From the NCBI RefSeq assembly GCF_026965535.1, contig NZ_CP114039.1, positions 3,162,001 through 3,226,000 of the forward strand: a stretch of DNA of 64,000 bases, in the 5' to 3' direction. The notes beneath the pieces were generated by a model. The model worked only from the letters and a program-made list of their open reading frames with translations. It searched no databases and was not told the DNA's origin. Shown here in pieces: positions 14,491 to 28,765 of this stretch. Numbering within the stretch: position 1 is the first letter of the stretch; each line of letters opens with the position of its first letter. Both the position numbers and the translations under genes were made by a program. The stretch is from Corallococcus sp. NCRR. Lineage in GTDB: Bacteria > Myxococcota > Myxococcia > Myxococcales > Myxococcaceae.

Positions 14491-16713
14491 ATGTCGCGGA
14501 TGTGCAAGGAATCAAGAATCGCTGTCCTGGGAATCATCGTGCTCGCGGGTTGGGGGTGCTCGAAGGAGCCCGCATCCGCGGAGCCCCCGCCGGTGCGGCA
14601 GGCCCCGGCGGTTGCGCAGGCCCCGGCGGTTGCGCGGGCCGGTCCGGGCGGCACCACGAGCCTGGGGGAGCTGCCCTTCGTGGAGGGCAGCTCCGTCGCG
14701 AAGATCTTCGCCCAGAAGCTGGGCAGGCCCACGTCCCTGAGCGAGACGACCGCGGTGCAGGTGAAGCTGCCGCCGCCCGCCAATCGAGGGCTCGCGGGCA
14801 GCCTGGTGCGCGTGCTCGGTGAGCCGTCCGCGCCCACCGTCCTCTTCCACTCCGACACCCTGGTCCGGCTGGGGGTGATTCCGGAGAGCCCGGGCCCGGA
14901 CTTCTTCACCCTCTTCGCGCGGCTCCCGGACTCGGAGGTGGAGCGCCGGGCGGAGCGCGAGCGGCGGCTGGCCTCGGGCGAGTTCGGGACGCCTGGCCGG
15001 GAGACCGTCCTGTTCAACGGCCGCCACCCGGCTGCCCGTTACGAGGGGCTCCCCATGGACGCCAACGCCTTCGCGCGGGGCGCGCTCGTGCCCCAGACGA
15101 GCTGCCCCCAGATGCCAGCCTCCACCGAGGCATGGTGGGAGCGGACGCAGTTGATCCGCGACCCGGCCGTGGTGCTCGACCCGGCGCGCACGTGGGACCC
15201 GTGCACGGGCGCGGGGACGAAGGGCGGGGTGTGGACGTTCGCGCACCTCATGCGGGAGATGGCCAAGGGCTCCGGCGCGAACCCGGAGGCCTTCGTGCTG
15301 AACTGGCTGTCGCTGTGGCTCAATGACTTCCAGGCCAACGGCGACACGGTGCCCGCGCGCCGCAAGATGTACGACGAGGTGATCGCCCCCTGGGCCGCCG
15401 CCAGCGGCACGGCCTCGTCCCTCGAGTTCAATGCCTCCACGAACCGCTGGGAGGTCGTGCTGCGCCAGCCGCTGGACCTGGACATCGCGCCCTTCCGGCT
15501 GCTGGCCATCGTCAACCGCATCGACCTGGCGGGCAGCTCGCAATACGGAGGCCGGTCCTCCAACCCGGGGGAGCTGCGGTTCATCTTCGGACTGACGCGC
15601 CCCTCGCCCTGGGGAGGCGGAACGGAGGCGACGTGCAACCTCAAGCCCTTCACCACCATCTTCGAATACGGCGTGCCGGGCGAGGGGTGCCGGGCCGTCA
15701 CCGGCTGGGCGCGGCAGTGGGTGGGGTTGGGGATGTCCCCCGCCTTCGACACGGCCTACCGGTCGAGACTGCAGCAGATGACGGAGAGCGTCGTCCGGCA
15801 TGGGCGGGCGTCAGGGAAGGGCAACCGGAACGCGCTCAATCAGATCCGCACCAACGAGGTCGCCCTGGCGTTTCCGTGGGAGCTGCGGGAGTTCCACCTG
15901 GCGGACGAGCAGCCCGGCACCGGCAAGGACACCCCCTCCAACGGGCCGTTGCGCGTCCACACGCTGGCGCTGACCCCGGATGACGCGACCCACGACTTCC
16001 GCACGGACCCCGACGTGGACTTCTTCGTGCGCACCCAGGTCAAGAACGGTGTCGAGCAGCCGGTCGTCGTCCCCACCCACTGCGCCGCCCGCTTCATGGT
16101 GCCTCCCTCCGTCAACGGGAGGCCCTTCCTGGGGGCCAACGCGCTGGTGGTGCCGCCCACCCACTGGGAGGCCGTCAACGCGGTCTCCACCAACGCCGCG
16201 GAGGTCTGCGCGCGGAAGGAGTTCTCCAGCAACACCTGCAATGGCTGTCACTTCAAGGACACGGGCACCAATGACTTCACGGGCGTGGACAACCTCGCCT
16301 TCACGCACGTCAGTCCCACGTCGGGCATCCCGGCCCGGGAGTCCAAGTTCATGACGGGTGGGGGCAACGGCTTCATGTACGTCGTGCCGGATGCCCAGTT
16401 CGGAGCGCCGGTGACGTCATGGCCGTTCGCGGACCTGCTGCGCCGCCACCAGCGGCTCCAGGAGCTGGCCCATTGCTCCACCTGCGGATGGTTCATCGAC
16501 CTGGACGCGGGCTACCTGAAGCGGATGGAGGCGCTCGCCGGGAGCGTGCCCCTGGACGTGCCCCCCGGTGTACCCGGCCCGACGTTCACGGTGGGCCCCA
16601 TCCGCGACGTCGGCGTGGTGCAGCAACTCCTGGAGCTGCGACCCGGCCTCAGGATGCGGTCGCGGGAGCTGCCGCTCGACTTCCTCGAGCCGCCCGCGGC
16701 CCGCGTCCACTGA
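14491..16713 (+). CDS. Exported CxxCH lipoprotein, tandem paralogue 1
   Basis: A 740-residue lipoprotein; the signal peptide ends VLAGWGC. A proline/alanine linker follows, then a long globular domain with TWDPCTGAGTKGG, FVLNWLSLWLNDFQANGD and FRLLAIVNRIDLAG. A single heme-c attachment motif CNGCH (C583-H587) lies in the C-terminal quarter, with a further CxxC (CSTCGW). Covalent heme binding in the periplasm or at the surface is likely; the large domain is not one I can name. The next gene is a close paralogue in tandem. A ribosome-binding stretch (GGGGGGAG) precedes ATG 14491. Confidence 0.75.
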   Translation: MSRMCKESRIAVLGIIVLAGWGCSKEPASAEPPPVRQAPAVAQAPAVARAGPGGTTSLGELPFVEGSSVAKIFAQKLGRPTSLSETTAVQVKLPPPANRGLAGSLVRVLGEPSAPTVLFHSDTLVRLGVIPESPGPDFFTLFARLPDSEVERRAERERRLASGEFGTPGRETVLFNGRHPAARYEGLPMDANAFARGALVPQTSCPQMPASTEAWWERTQLIRDPAVVLDPARTWDPCTGAGTKGGVWTFAHLMREMAKGSGANPEAFVLNWLSLWLNDFQANGDTVPARRKMYDEVIAPWAAASGTASSLEFNASTNRWEVVLRQPLDLDIAPFRLLAIVNRIDLAGSSQYGGRSSNPGELRFIFGLTRPSPWGGGTEATCNLKPFTTIFEYGVPGEGCRAVTGWARQWVGLGMSPAFDTAYRSRLQQMTESVVRHGRASGKGNRNALNQIRTNEVALAFPWELREFHLADEQPGTGKDTPSNGPLRVHTLALTPDDATHDFRTDPDVDFFVRTQVKNGVEQPVVVPTHCAARFMVPPSVNGRPFLGANALVVPPTHWEAVNAVSTNAAEVCARKEFSSNTCNGCHFKDTGTNDFTGVDNLAFTHVSPTSGIPARESKFMTGGGNGFMYVVPDAQFGAPVTSWPFADLLRRHQRLQELAHCSTCGWFIDLDAGYLKRMEALAGSVPLDVPPGVPGPTFTVGPIRDVGVVQQLLELRPGLRMRSRELPLDFLEPPAARVH

Positions 16714-16742
16714 GGGTCGACGTGGTGCGTCGGGCCTCCAGG

Positions 16743-16831
16743 CGTGTGGACCCCGTGAGGCCGTGCGCCTGTCGGGAAGGAAATGGGCGGAGCCCGCGCT
16801 GTTCACTCGCGCGGGCAGCCCTGTCAGGGGC
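16743..16831. repeat. Intergenic direct repeat, copy 2
   Basis: Second copy of the leader at 14291-14381, lying between the two paralogous lipoprotein genes. Confidence 0.8.
16792..16816. terminator. Conserved hairpin between the tandem paralogues
   Basis: The 8-bp stem GCCCGCGC/GCGCGGGC is identical to that at 14340-14364, while the loop differs in sequence. This suggests selection on the fold. A short palindrome CCCTGTCAGGG follows just downstream. Confidence 0.5.
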
Positions 16832-16919
16832 GTGACGTCCGTCCATGCACTTCACTCCAGCGGCGTTGGGTCAATGCCAGCCATTCCAGGCGAAGGCTGG
16901 CTTTGCCGGGGGAGGATGT

Positions 16920-19106
16920 ATGTTGTGGAAGTGCGAGGAATTGAGAGTCGCCGTGGTGGGTGCCGTGCTGGCGGTCAGCGGCTGCGCGGAGGAGTCCGCG
17001 CAGAAGCTTTCGACGCAGGGCGCCGCGGCGGAGTCGCGGGGGAGCAGCACGAGCCTGGGGGAGCTGCCCCTCGTGCCGGGCCTGTCCGTCGCCAGCACCT
17101 TCGCCCAGAAGCTGGCGCGGCCCACGCCCCTGGGGGAGACGGCGGCCGTGTACTTGAAGCTGCCGCCCCCGACCAACCGGCTGCTCTCGGACAGCCTGGT
17201 GCGCGTGGTGGGGGACCCCGCGCGGCCCACGGTCCTGTTCCACGCCGACACCCTGGCGCGGCTGGGCGCGATCCCCTCGAGCCCCGGTCCGGACTTCTTC
17301 ACGCTCTTCGCGCAGCTGCCGGACTCGGAGGTGGAGCGGCGCCAGGAGAACGAGCGCCGCCTGGCCTCGGGGGAGCTGGGGGTGACCACCCGGGAGAGCA
17401 TCCTGTTCAACGGCCGCCACCCGGTCGCCCGCTACGAGGGGCTCCCCATGGATGCGGCGGCCTTCGGGTGGGGCGAGCGGGTGCCGGTCACCATCTGCCC
17501 CCTGCTGCCGCTCTCCACCCAGCCCCAGTGGGAGCGGACGCTGATGATCCGCGACCCGGCCGTGGTGCTCGACCCGGCGCGCACGTGGGACCCGTGCACG
17601 GGCGCGGGGACGAAGGGCGGCGTGTGGACCTTCGCGCACCTCATGCGGGAGATGGCCCAGGGCTCCGGCGCGAGCCCGGAGGCCTTCGTGCTGAACTGGC
17701 TGTCGCTGTGGCTCAATGACTTCCAATCCAACGGCGACACGGTGCCCGCGCGCCGCAAGATGTATGACGAGGTGATTGCCCCCTGGGCCGCCGCCAGCGG
17801 CGCGACCTCGTCCTTCGAACTCAACGCCAGCACGGGCCGCTGGGAGGTGTCGCTGAGCAAGCCGCTGGACCTGGGCATCGCGCCCTTCCGGCTGCTGTCC
17901 ATCGTCAACCGCATCGACCTGGCCCGCAGTTGGGACTACGCCGACCGGCAGACCGACCCGGGGGAGCTGCGCTTCATCTTCGGGCTCACGCGCCCCTCTC
18001 CCTGGGGCGGCGGAACGGAGGCGACGTGCAACCTCAAGCCCTTCACCGTCATCTTCGAATACGGCGTGCCCGGCGAGGGCTGCGCGCAGGTGGTCGACTG
18101 GGCCCGGCAGTGGGCGCTCCTGGGGACGTACCCGTCCTTCAACGCGGCCTACAAGGCTCGGCTCACGCAGATGACCCAGAGCGTCGTCCTGCGGGGAAAG
18201 GGTCCGGGGAAGGGCAACGGGAATGCGCTCAACCAGATCCGCACCAACGAGGCCGCCCTGGCGTCTCCGTGGGAGCTGCGGGAGTTCCGGCTGGTGGACG
18301 AGCACCCCGTCACCGGCAAGGACAAACCCTCCAACGGGTTCCTGCGCGTCCACACGATGGCGCTGACTCCGGATGACGCGACCCATGACTCCGAGACGGA
18401 TCCGGACATCGACTCCTTCGTGCGCACCCAGGTCAAGAAGGGTGTCGAGCAGCCGGTGACCCTCCCCAACCGGTGCACGGCGCAATTCACGGTGCCTCGC
18501 AACCTCAATGGCAGACCCTTCCTGGGGGCCAACGCGTTGGTGGCGTCGCCCACCCACTGGGAAGGCTTCAGCGTGGTGCCCACGGATGCGGCGGAGGTCT
18601 GCGCTCGCAAGGAGTTCTCCGTGAACACCTGCAATGGCTGTCACTTCAAGGACACGGGCACCAACGACTTCTCGGGCGTGGACAACGTGGCCTTCACGCA
18701 CGTCAGTCCCACGTCGGGCATCCCGGCGCGGCTGTCCAAATTCCTGACGGGTGGGGGGGCAGGCTCCATGTATGTCGTGCCGGACGCCCAGTTCGGGGCC
18801 GGCGTGGCGTCGTGGCCGTTCGCGGACCTGCTGCGCCGGCATCAGCGGCTCCAGGAACTGGCCAACTGCACCACGTGCGGATGGGTCAGGGGCCTGGACG
18901 TGGGCTACCTGGCTCGGATGGAGGCGCTCGCCGGGAGCGTGCCCCTGGACGTGCCGCCCGGTTCGCCCGAGCCGACGCTCTCGGTGGGACCCATCCGTGA
19001 CGTCGGAGTGGTGAAGCAACTGCTGGAGCTGCGCCAGGACTTCAAGACGCAGCCGCTGGAGGTGCCGCTCAACTTCCTGCGCCCGCCGGAGGCCTTCGTC
19101 CACTGA
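16920..19106 (+). CDS. Exported CxxCH lipoprotein, tandem paralogue 2
   Basis: A 728-residue lipoprotein. ATG 16920 follows a strong GGAGG ribosome site and gives a signal peptide ending AVSGC; the longer frame from 16845 lacks a signal peptide. It matches paralogue 1 along nearly its whole length (shared LDPARTWDPCTGAGTKGG and TRPSPWGGGTEATCNLKPF) and keeps the single heme motif CNGCH (C571-H575). The linker after the lipid cysteine is shorter and different. It is probably an exported heme-binding protein of unknown role. A bidirectional terminator separates it from gltD. Confidence 0.75.
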   Translation: MLWKCEELRVAVVGAVLAVSGCAEESAQKLSTQGAAAESRGSSTSLGELPLVPGLSVASTFAQKLARPTPLGETAAVYLKLPPPTNRLLSDSLVRVVGDPARPTVLFHADTLARLGAIPSSPGPDFFTLFAQLPDSEVERRQENERRLASGELGVTTRESILFNGRHPVARYEGLPMDAAAFGWGERVPVTICPLLPLSTQPQWERTLMIRDPAVVLDPARTWDPCTGAGTKGGVWTFAHLMREMAQGSGASPEAFVLNWLSLWLNDFQSNGDTVPARRKMYDEVIAPWAAASGATSSFELNASTGRWEVSLSKPLDLGIAPFRLLSIVNRIDLARSWDYADRQTDPGELRFIFGLTRPSPWGGGTEATCNLKPFTVIFEYGVPGEGCAQVVDWARQWALLGTYPSFNAAYKARLTQMTQSVVLRGKGPGKGNGNALNQIRTNEAALASPWELREFRLVDEHPVTGKDKPSNGFLRVHTMALTPDDATHDSETDPDIDSFVRTQVKKGVEQPVTLPNRCTAQFTVPRNLNGRPFLGANALVASPTHWEGFSVVPTDAAEVCARKEFSVNTCNGCHFKDTGTNDFSGVDNVAFTHVSPTSGIPARLSKFLTGGGAGSMYVVPDAQFGAGVASWPFADLLRRHQRLQELANCTTCGWVRGLDVGYLARMEALAGSVPLDVPPGSPEPTLSVGPIRDVGVVKQLLELRQDFKTQPLEVPLNFLRPPEAFVH

Positions 19107-19117
19107 GGCCGGCCAGG

Positions 19118-19141
19118 GCTCCTCCTGCCATCAGGAGGGGC
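19118..19141. terminator. Bidirectional terminator between paralogue 2 and gltD
   Basis: GCTCCTCCTG and CAGGAGGGGC form a 10-bp stem (one G-T pair) around a CCAT loop. It lies between two convergent genes, 12 bp after the first stop and 19 bp from the second. Confidence 0.65.
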
Positions 19142-19159
19142 CCCGGGCCGTTTCGCTTC

Positions 19160-20620
<1,461 letters not shown>

Positions 20621-20623
20621 GGC

Positions 20624-25195
<4,572 letters not shown>

Positions 25196-25208
25196 CGTCG
25201 GGACCCCT

Positions 25209-25227
25209 TTCCCGCATGACGCGGGAA
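25209..25227 (-). promoter_or_regulatory. Hairpin in the gltB leader
   Basis: TTCCCGC and GCGGGAA flank ATGAC, 14 bases upstream of the gltB start. It could form an RNA hairpin near the ribosome site or serve as an operator. Confidence 0.4.
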
Positions 25228-25281
25228 GCCAAGCTGTGGAGCAATCAGGCTAACGCGGCGTGTCGCGGCCCGTAAAGACAG

Positions 25282-25305
25282 GGTGACTCAGGGGGTCGAG
25301 TCACC
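25282..25305. promoter_or_regulatory. 8+8 dyad between gltB and the phytochrome operon
   Basis: GGTGACTC (25282-25289) and GAGTCACC (25298-25305) are perfect inverted repeats with an 8-base spacer, in the divergent promoter region. A dimeric regulator site is likely in form; which operon it serves is unknown. Confidence 0.5.
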
Positions 25306-25377
25306 GCGTGGAGTGGTGCCGGGGAAACAGGCACTCCGTGAAACCTCACGCTGCGTGCGTCCTGCGCTGCGCGCAGG

Positions 25378-25420
25378 GATGAGCGGCCAACATTCATCTG
25401 CGATGAACGGCCAACATTCA
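25378..25420. repeat. Two 19-base direct repeats at the start of the phytochrome operon
   Basis: GATGAGCGGCCAACATTCA (25378-25396) and GATGAACGGCCAACATTCA (25402-25420) differ at one base, with a 24-base period. They overlap the possible start codons of the heme oxygenase gene. They could be regulator sites, or a short coding duplication since 24 is a multiple of three. Confidence 0.6.
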
Positions 25421-26080
25421 GCGCGATTGGTTCTTTTCAGCCGCCGCGCCGCTTCCCATCCTCAGGGCAACTTGGAACTGCTTCAGCGGCTGAAGACGGA
25501 GACGCGCCCTCATCACGAGCGCACGGAGGGCGTGGTGCGTCTGATGGACGCGCGGCTGACGCCCGAGGGTTACCAGCGCCAGATGGAGGCCTTCCACGGG
25601 CTCTACCTGCCCCTGGAGGCGCTGCTCGCCGGACCGCTGGCGGTCCTGGAGCCGGCGCTGGACCTGGGGACGCGCTGGAAGACGCCGCTGTTGGAGGCGG
25701 ACCTGCGCGCCATGGGGCACGACACGGCCTCGCTCGCGCGGCTGCCGCGTGCCTCCCCGCTGCCGGCGCTGCCGGGGCTGGCGGAGGCGCTGGGCTGCGC
25801 ATACGTGCTGGAGGGCTCCACGCTGGGCGGCCAGCTCATCCTGCGCCACCTGACGCGCCACTTCGGCCCGGACGCGCGCGTGGGGAGCTTCGCCTTCTTC
25901 CGGGCCTATGGCGACCAGGTGGGCCCCATGTGGCGCGCGTTCGGCGGAGCGCTCACCCGGGCGTCCGAACAGGCGGCCTCCGAGACCTTCGACGCGGCCG
26001 TCGTGCAGGGCGCCCGCGACACCTTCGACACCTTCGCCGCCTGGTTCACGCGGGAGCACGATGTCTCCGTCCGTCTCTGA
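25403..26080 (+). CDS. bphO: Bacterial heme oxygenase (biliverdin-producing)
   Basis: A 225-residue all-helical protein. The proximal helix reads LKTETRPHHERTE, with H38 aligning with the heme-ligand histidine, and the distal helix has YVLEGSTLGGQ. Heme oxygenase opens heme to biliverdin, CO and iron. Its stop lies 20 bases inside the bacteriophytochrome gene, so the pair makes chromophore and apoprotein together. The start is uncertain: ATG 25403 and ATG 25379 both lie in the duplicated leader, and a TTG closer to the conserved region is possible. Confidence 0.88.
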   Translation: MNGQHSARLVLFSRRAASHPQGNLELLQRLKTETRPHHERTEGVVRLMDARLTPEGYQRQMEAFHGLYLPLEALLAGPLAVLEPALDLGTRWKTPLLEADLRAMGHDTASLARLPRASPLPALPGLAEALGCAYVLEGSTLGGQLILRHLTRHFGPDARVGSFAFFRAYGDQVGPMWRAFGGALTRASEQAASETFDAAVVQGARDTFDTFAAWFTREHDVSVRL

Positions 26081-28331
26081 TGCCGACCTCAGCGTCTGTG
26101 ACCGCGAGCCCATCCACCTGCTGGGCGGCATCCAGCCCCGTGGGGTGCTCGTCGCCTTCCACCCGGACACGGAGGCCGTCACGGTCGTGAGCGCGAACGC
26201 CCAGGCGCTGCTCGGCGCCGGGCCGGACGCGCTCCTGGGCAAGCCCCTCTCCGGCGTGCTGCCGCACGGGCTGCTCGCGCGCGTGGAGGCGGGCACGGGG
26301 CCGGGGCCCGTCACCGTGGAGGTGTCGGGTCAGCGCTGCTCCGCGCTCCTGCACGACAGTGACGGCCTGCGCGTGCTGGAGCTGGAGCCGCTGGCGGCCG
26401 AGGACGTGGGCGCGGAGGAGACCGCGCTCTCCGCGGTGCAGCGGCTGGTGTCGCCGCTGGCGCGCGCGAAGGGGACGGTCGCGCTGCTTCAGGAAGCCGC
26501 GGACGCGGTGCGGGAGCTCATCGGCTACGACCGGGTGATGGTCTACCGCTTCCACGCGGACTTCCACGGCGAGGTCGTGGCGGAGAGCGTGCGCGAGGGT
26601 GTGGACTCCTTCCTGGGCCTGCACTACCCGGCGAGCGACATCCCCGCGCAGGCGCGCGCCCTCTACACGCGCAACCCCGTGCGCCTCATCGCGGACGTGG
26701 ACGCGAAGGCCGTGGGCCTGGTGCCGCCGCTGCTGCCGGACACCCGGAGCCCGTTGGACTTGTCCGGCGCCGCGCTCCGCAGCGTGTCGGAGGTCCACCT
26801 GGAGTACCTGCGCAACATGGGCGTGGGCGCGTCCTTCAGCGTGTCGCTGCTGAAAGACGGACAGCTCTGGGGGCTCATGGCCTGCCACCACCTGGCGCCC
26901 CGCACGGTGTCCGCCGCGCGGCGGCAGGCGTGCGAGGTGCTGGCGCGGCTGTTGTCGCTCCAGCTCGCCGCGGAGGAGCGGAGCCTGGAGGCCGCCGCCC
27001 AGGCGCGCCGCGCGGCGCTGCTCAACGCGCTCGTCCTTCCGAACCTGGGCGAGCGCACCCCCGCGAAGGCGCTGGAGGCTCAGGCCCCGCTCTTGATGGA
27101 GCTCACGGGGGCCCACGGCGTGGCGCTGGTGCTGGGCGCCAGCGCGGGCCCGGAACCGTCGCCCCTGCTGCTCGGCACGACGCCCTCCGCGGAGGAGGTG
27201 CGTGCCCTGGTGGCGTGGCTTTCGGCGCGCGAGCTTCCGGAAGAGGTCCTCCACGTGGACCGGCTGGGGGACGTGTACCCGCCGCTGGCCTCGCGCGTGG
27301 ACGTGGCCGCGGGCCTGCTGGCGGTGCGCCTGGACCCCTCCGTGCCGCACTTCGCGCTGTGGTTCCGCCCGGAGGTGGCGCGCACCGTGGCGTGGGCCGG
27401 CAACCCGCACAAGCCCGTGCGTCCGGAGCCGGGCCATGCGCGGCTGCGGCCCCGCGCGTCCTTCGACGTGTGGCGCGAGGAGATGAAGGGCGCCTCCACC
27501 CCGTGGTCCGCCCAGGACCTGGAGGCGGCGCTCGCGCTCAAGGGCGCGCTGGTGGGCGTGGTGCTGCGGCACGCGGAGGAGCTGGCCCGGCTGTCGCGGG
27601 AGCTGGCCCGCTCCAACGCGGAGCTGGATGCGTTCGGCGGCACCGTGGCGCACGACCTCAAGGAGCCCCTGCGCGGCATCCTCCAGTACAGCTCCTTCCT
27701 CCAGGAGGACTTCGGCCCCACGCTGGGCGCGGACGGCCGCCAGCAGTTGGAGGCCCTGGCGTGGCTGGCGAAGCGCACGCACGGCCTCATCGACGACCTC
27801 TTCGAGTACAGCCGCCTGGGCCGGCTGGAGCTGTCGTGGGAGGAGACGGATCAGCAGGCCCTGGTGGAGGACGTGCTCCGGACACTGGGCGCGCGGCTGG
27901 AGCAGGGGAGGGTGGAGGTCCGCCTGCCCCGCCGCCTGCCTACGGTGGCATGTGATGCCGTCCACATCCGCCAGGTATGGGCCAATCTCATCAGCAACGC
28001 GGCCAAGTACCAGACGGCCGAGCCCCGCTGGGTGGAGGTGGGCTTCCTGGGGCCCGGGGAATCACGTCCGCCAGCGGCGCGTCAGGTGGAAGCACCCTAC
28101 ATTTTCTACGTGAGAGACCCCGGCATCGGCATCGCGCCCCAGTTCCATGAGGCCATCTTCGAGTTGTTCCGCCGCCTGCATCCGGCGCAGGCCTATGGTG
28201 GCGGCTCGGGAGCGGGTCTGGCCATCGCGCGGCGGCTGGTGTCGCTGCACGGCGGCTCGCTCTGGTTGGACTCCACGCCGGGGCAGGGCTCCACGTTCTA
28301 CTTCACGCTGGGCGAGGAACCGCGGACATGA
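26061..28331 (+). CDS. bphP: Bacteriophytochrome histidine kinase
   Basis: A 756-residue red/far-red photoreceptor. C13 (SVCDREPIHLLGGIQPRG) is the biliverdin-binding cysteine of the N-terminal PAS domain. The GAF domain has the hallmark HYPASDIPAQAR, followed by a PHY domain. The output is a histidine kinase with the H box VAHDLKEPLRGILQ, N box NLISNAAKY and G boxes GGGSGAGLAIARRL. ATG 26061 overlaps the heme oxygenase frame, and the stop shares ATGA with the next gene. It is cytosolic and would phosphorylate the downstream regulators. Confidence 0.95.
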   Translation: MSPSVSDADLSVCDREPIHLLGGIQPRGVLVAFHPDTEAVTVVSANAQALLGAGPDALLGKPLSGVLPHGLLARVEAGTGPGPVTVEVSGQRCSALLHDSDGLRVLELEPLAAEDVGAEETALSAVQRLVSPLARAKGTVALLQEAADAVRELIGYDRVMVYRFHADFHGEVVAESVREGVDSFLGLHYPASDIPAQARALYTRNPVRLIADVDAKAVGLVPPLLPDTRSPLDLSGAALRSVSEVHLEYLRNMGVGASFSVSLLKDGQLWGLMACHHLAPRTVSAARRQACEVLARLLSLQLAAEERSLEAAAQARRAALLNALVLPNLGERTPAKALEAQAPLLMELTGAHGVALVLGASAGPEPSPLLLGTTPSAEEVRALVAWLSARELPEEVLHVDRLGDVYPPLASRVDVAAGLLAVRLDPSVPHFALWFRPEVARTVAWAGNPHKPVRPEPGHARLRPRASFDVWREEMKGASTPWSAQDLEAALALKGALVGVVLRHAEELARLSRELARSNAELDAFGGTVAHDLKEPLRGILQYSSFLQEDFGPTLGADGRQQLEALAWLAKRTHGLIDDLFEYSRLGRLELSWEETDQQALVEDVLRTLGARLEQGRVEVRLPRRLPTVACDAVHIRQVWANLISNAAKYQTAEPRWVEVGFLGPGESRPPAARQVEAPYIFYVRDPGIGIAPQFHEAIFELFRRLHPAQAYGGGSGAGLAIARRLVSLHGGSLWLDSTPGQGSTFYFTLGEEPRT

Positions 28332-28765
28332 ACCCGTTGCTGCTGGTGGAGGACAGTGATCCGGACGCGGAGGCGCTGATGCGCATCGCGAAGCGGTTGC
28401 CCCTGCCCGTGCCCGTGGTGCGCGTGCGCGACGGCGAGAACGCCCTGGACTACGTCTACCGGCGCGGCGCCCACGCGGACGCGGAGCGCCCCACGCTCAT
28501 CCTGCTGGACATGCACATGCCCGGCATCAGCGGGCGTGACGTGCTGGCCACGCTGAAGGCGGACCCCGACCTGCGCTCCATCCCCGTCATCATCTTCTCC
28601 TCCTCGGTGGAGACGGTCGACGTGCAGGGGGCCTACGCGGACGGCGCCAACAGCTACCTCTTCAAGCCGGACATTGGCCCCCAGCTTCAGGCCACCGCGG
28701 AGGCGCTCCATGCCTTCTGGTTCAAGGCCGCGCGCCTGCCCGAGCCCCAGGAGCCGGAGGCATGA
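28328..28765 (+). CDS. Single-domain response regulator (phytochrome partner, Rcp-like)
   Basis: A 145-residue stand-alone receiver. The acidic pair is E8-D9 in LLVEDSDPDAEA, the phospho-acceptor lies in LILLDMHMPGISG, and the lysine in SYLFKPDIG. The long loop before the phospho-acceptor strand (DYVYRRGAHADAE) is typical of Rcp1-type partners of phytochromes. It overlaps the genes on both sides by ATGA. It would take phosphate from the phytochrome kinase and act by protein contact, as it has no output domain. Confidence 0.9.
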   Translation: MNPLLLVEDSDPDAEALMRIAKRLPLPVPVVRVRDGENALDYVYRRGAHADAERPTLILLDMHMPGISGRDVLATLKADPDLRSIPVIIFSSSVETVDVQGAYADGANSYLFKPDIGPQLQATAEALHAFWFKAARLPEPQEPEA

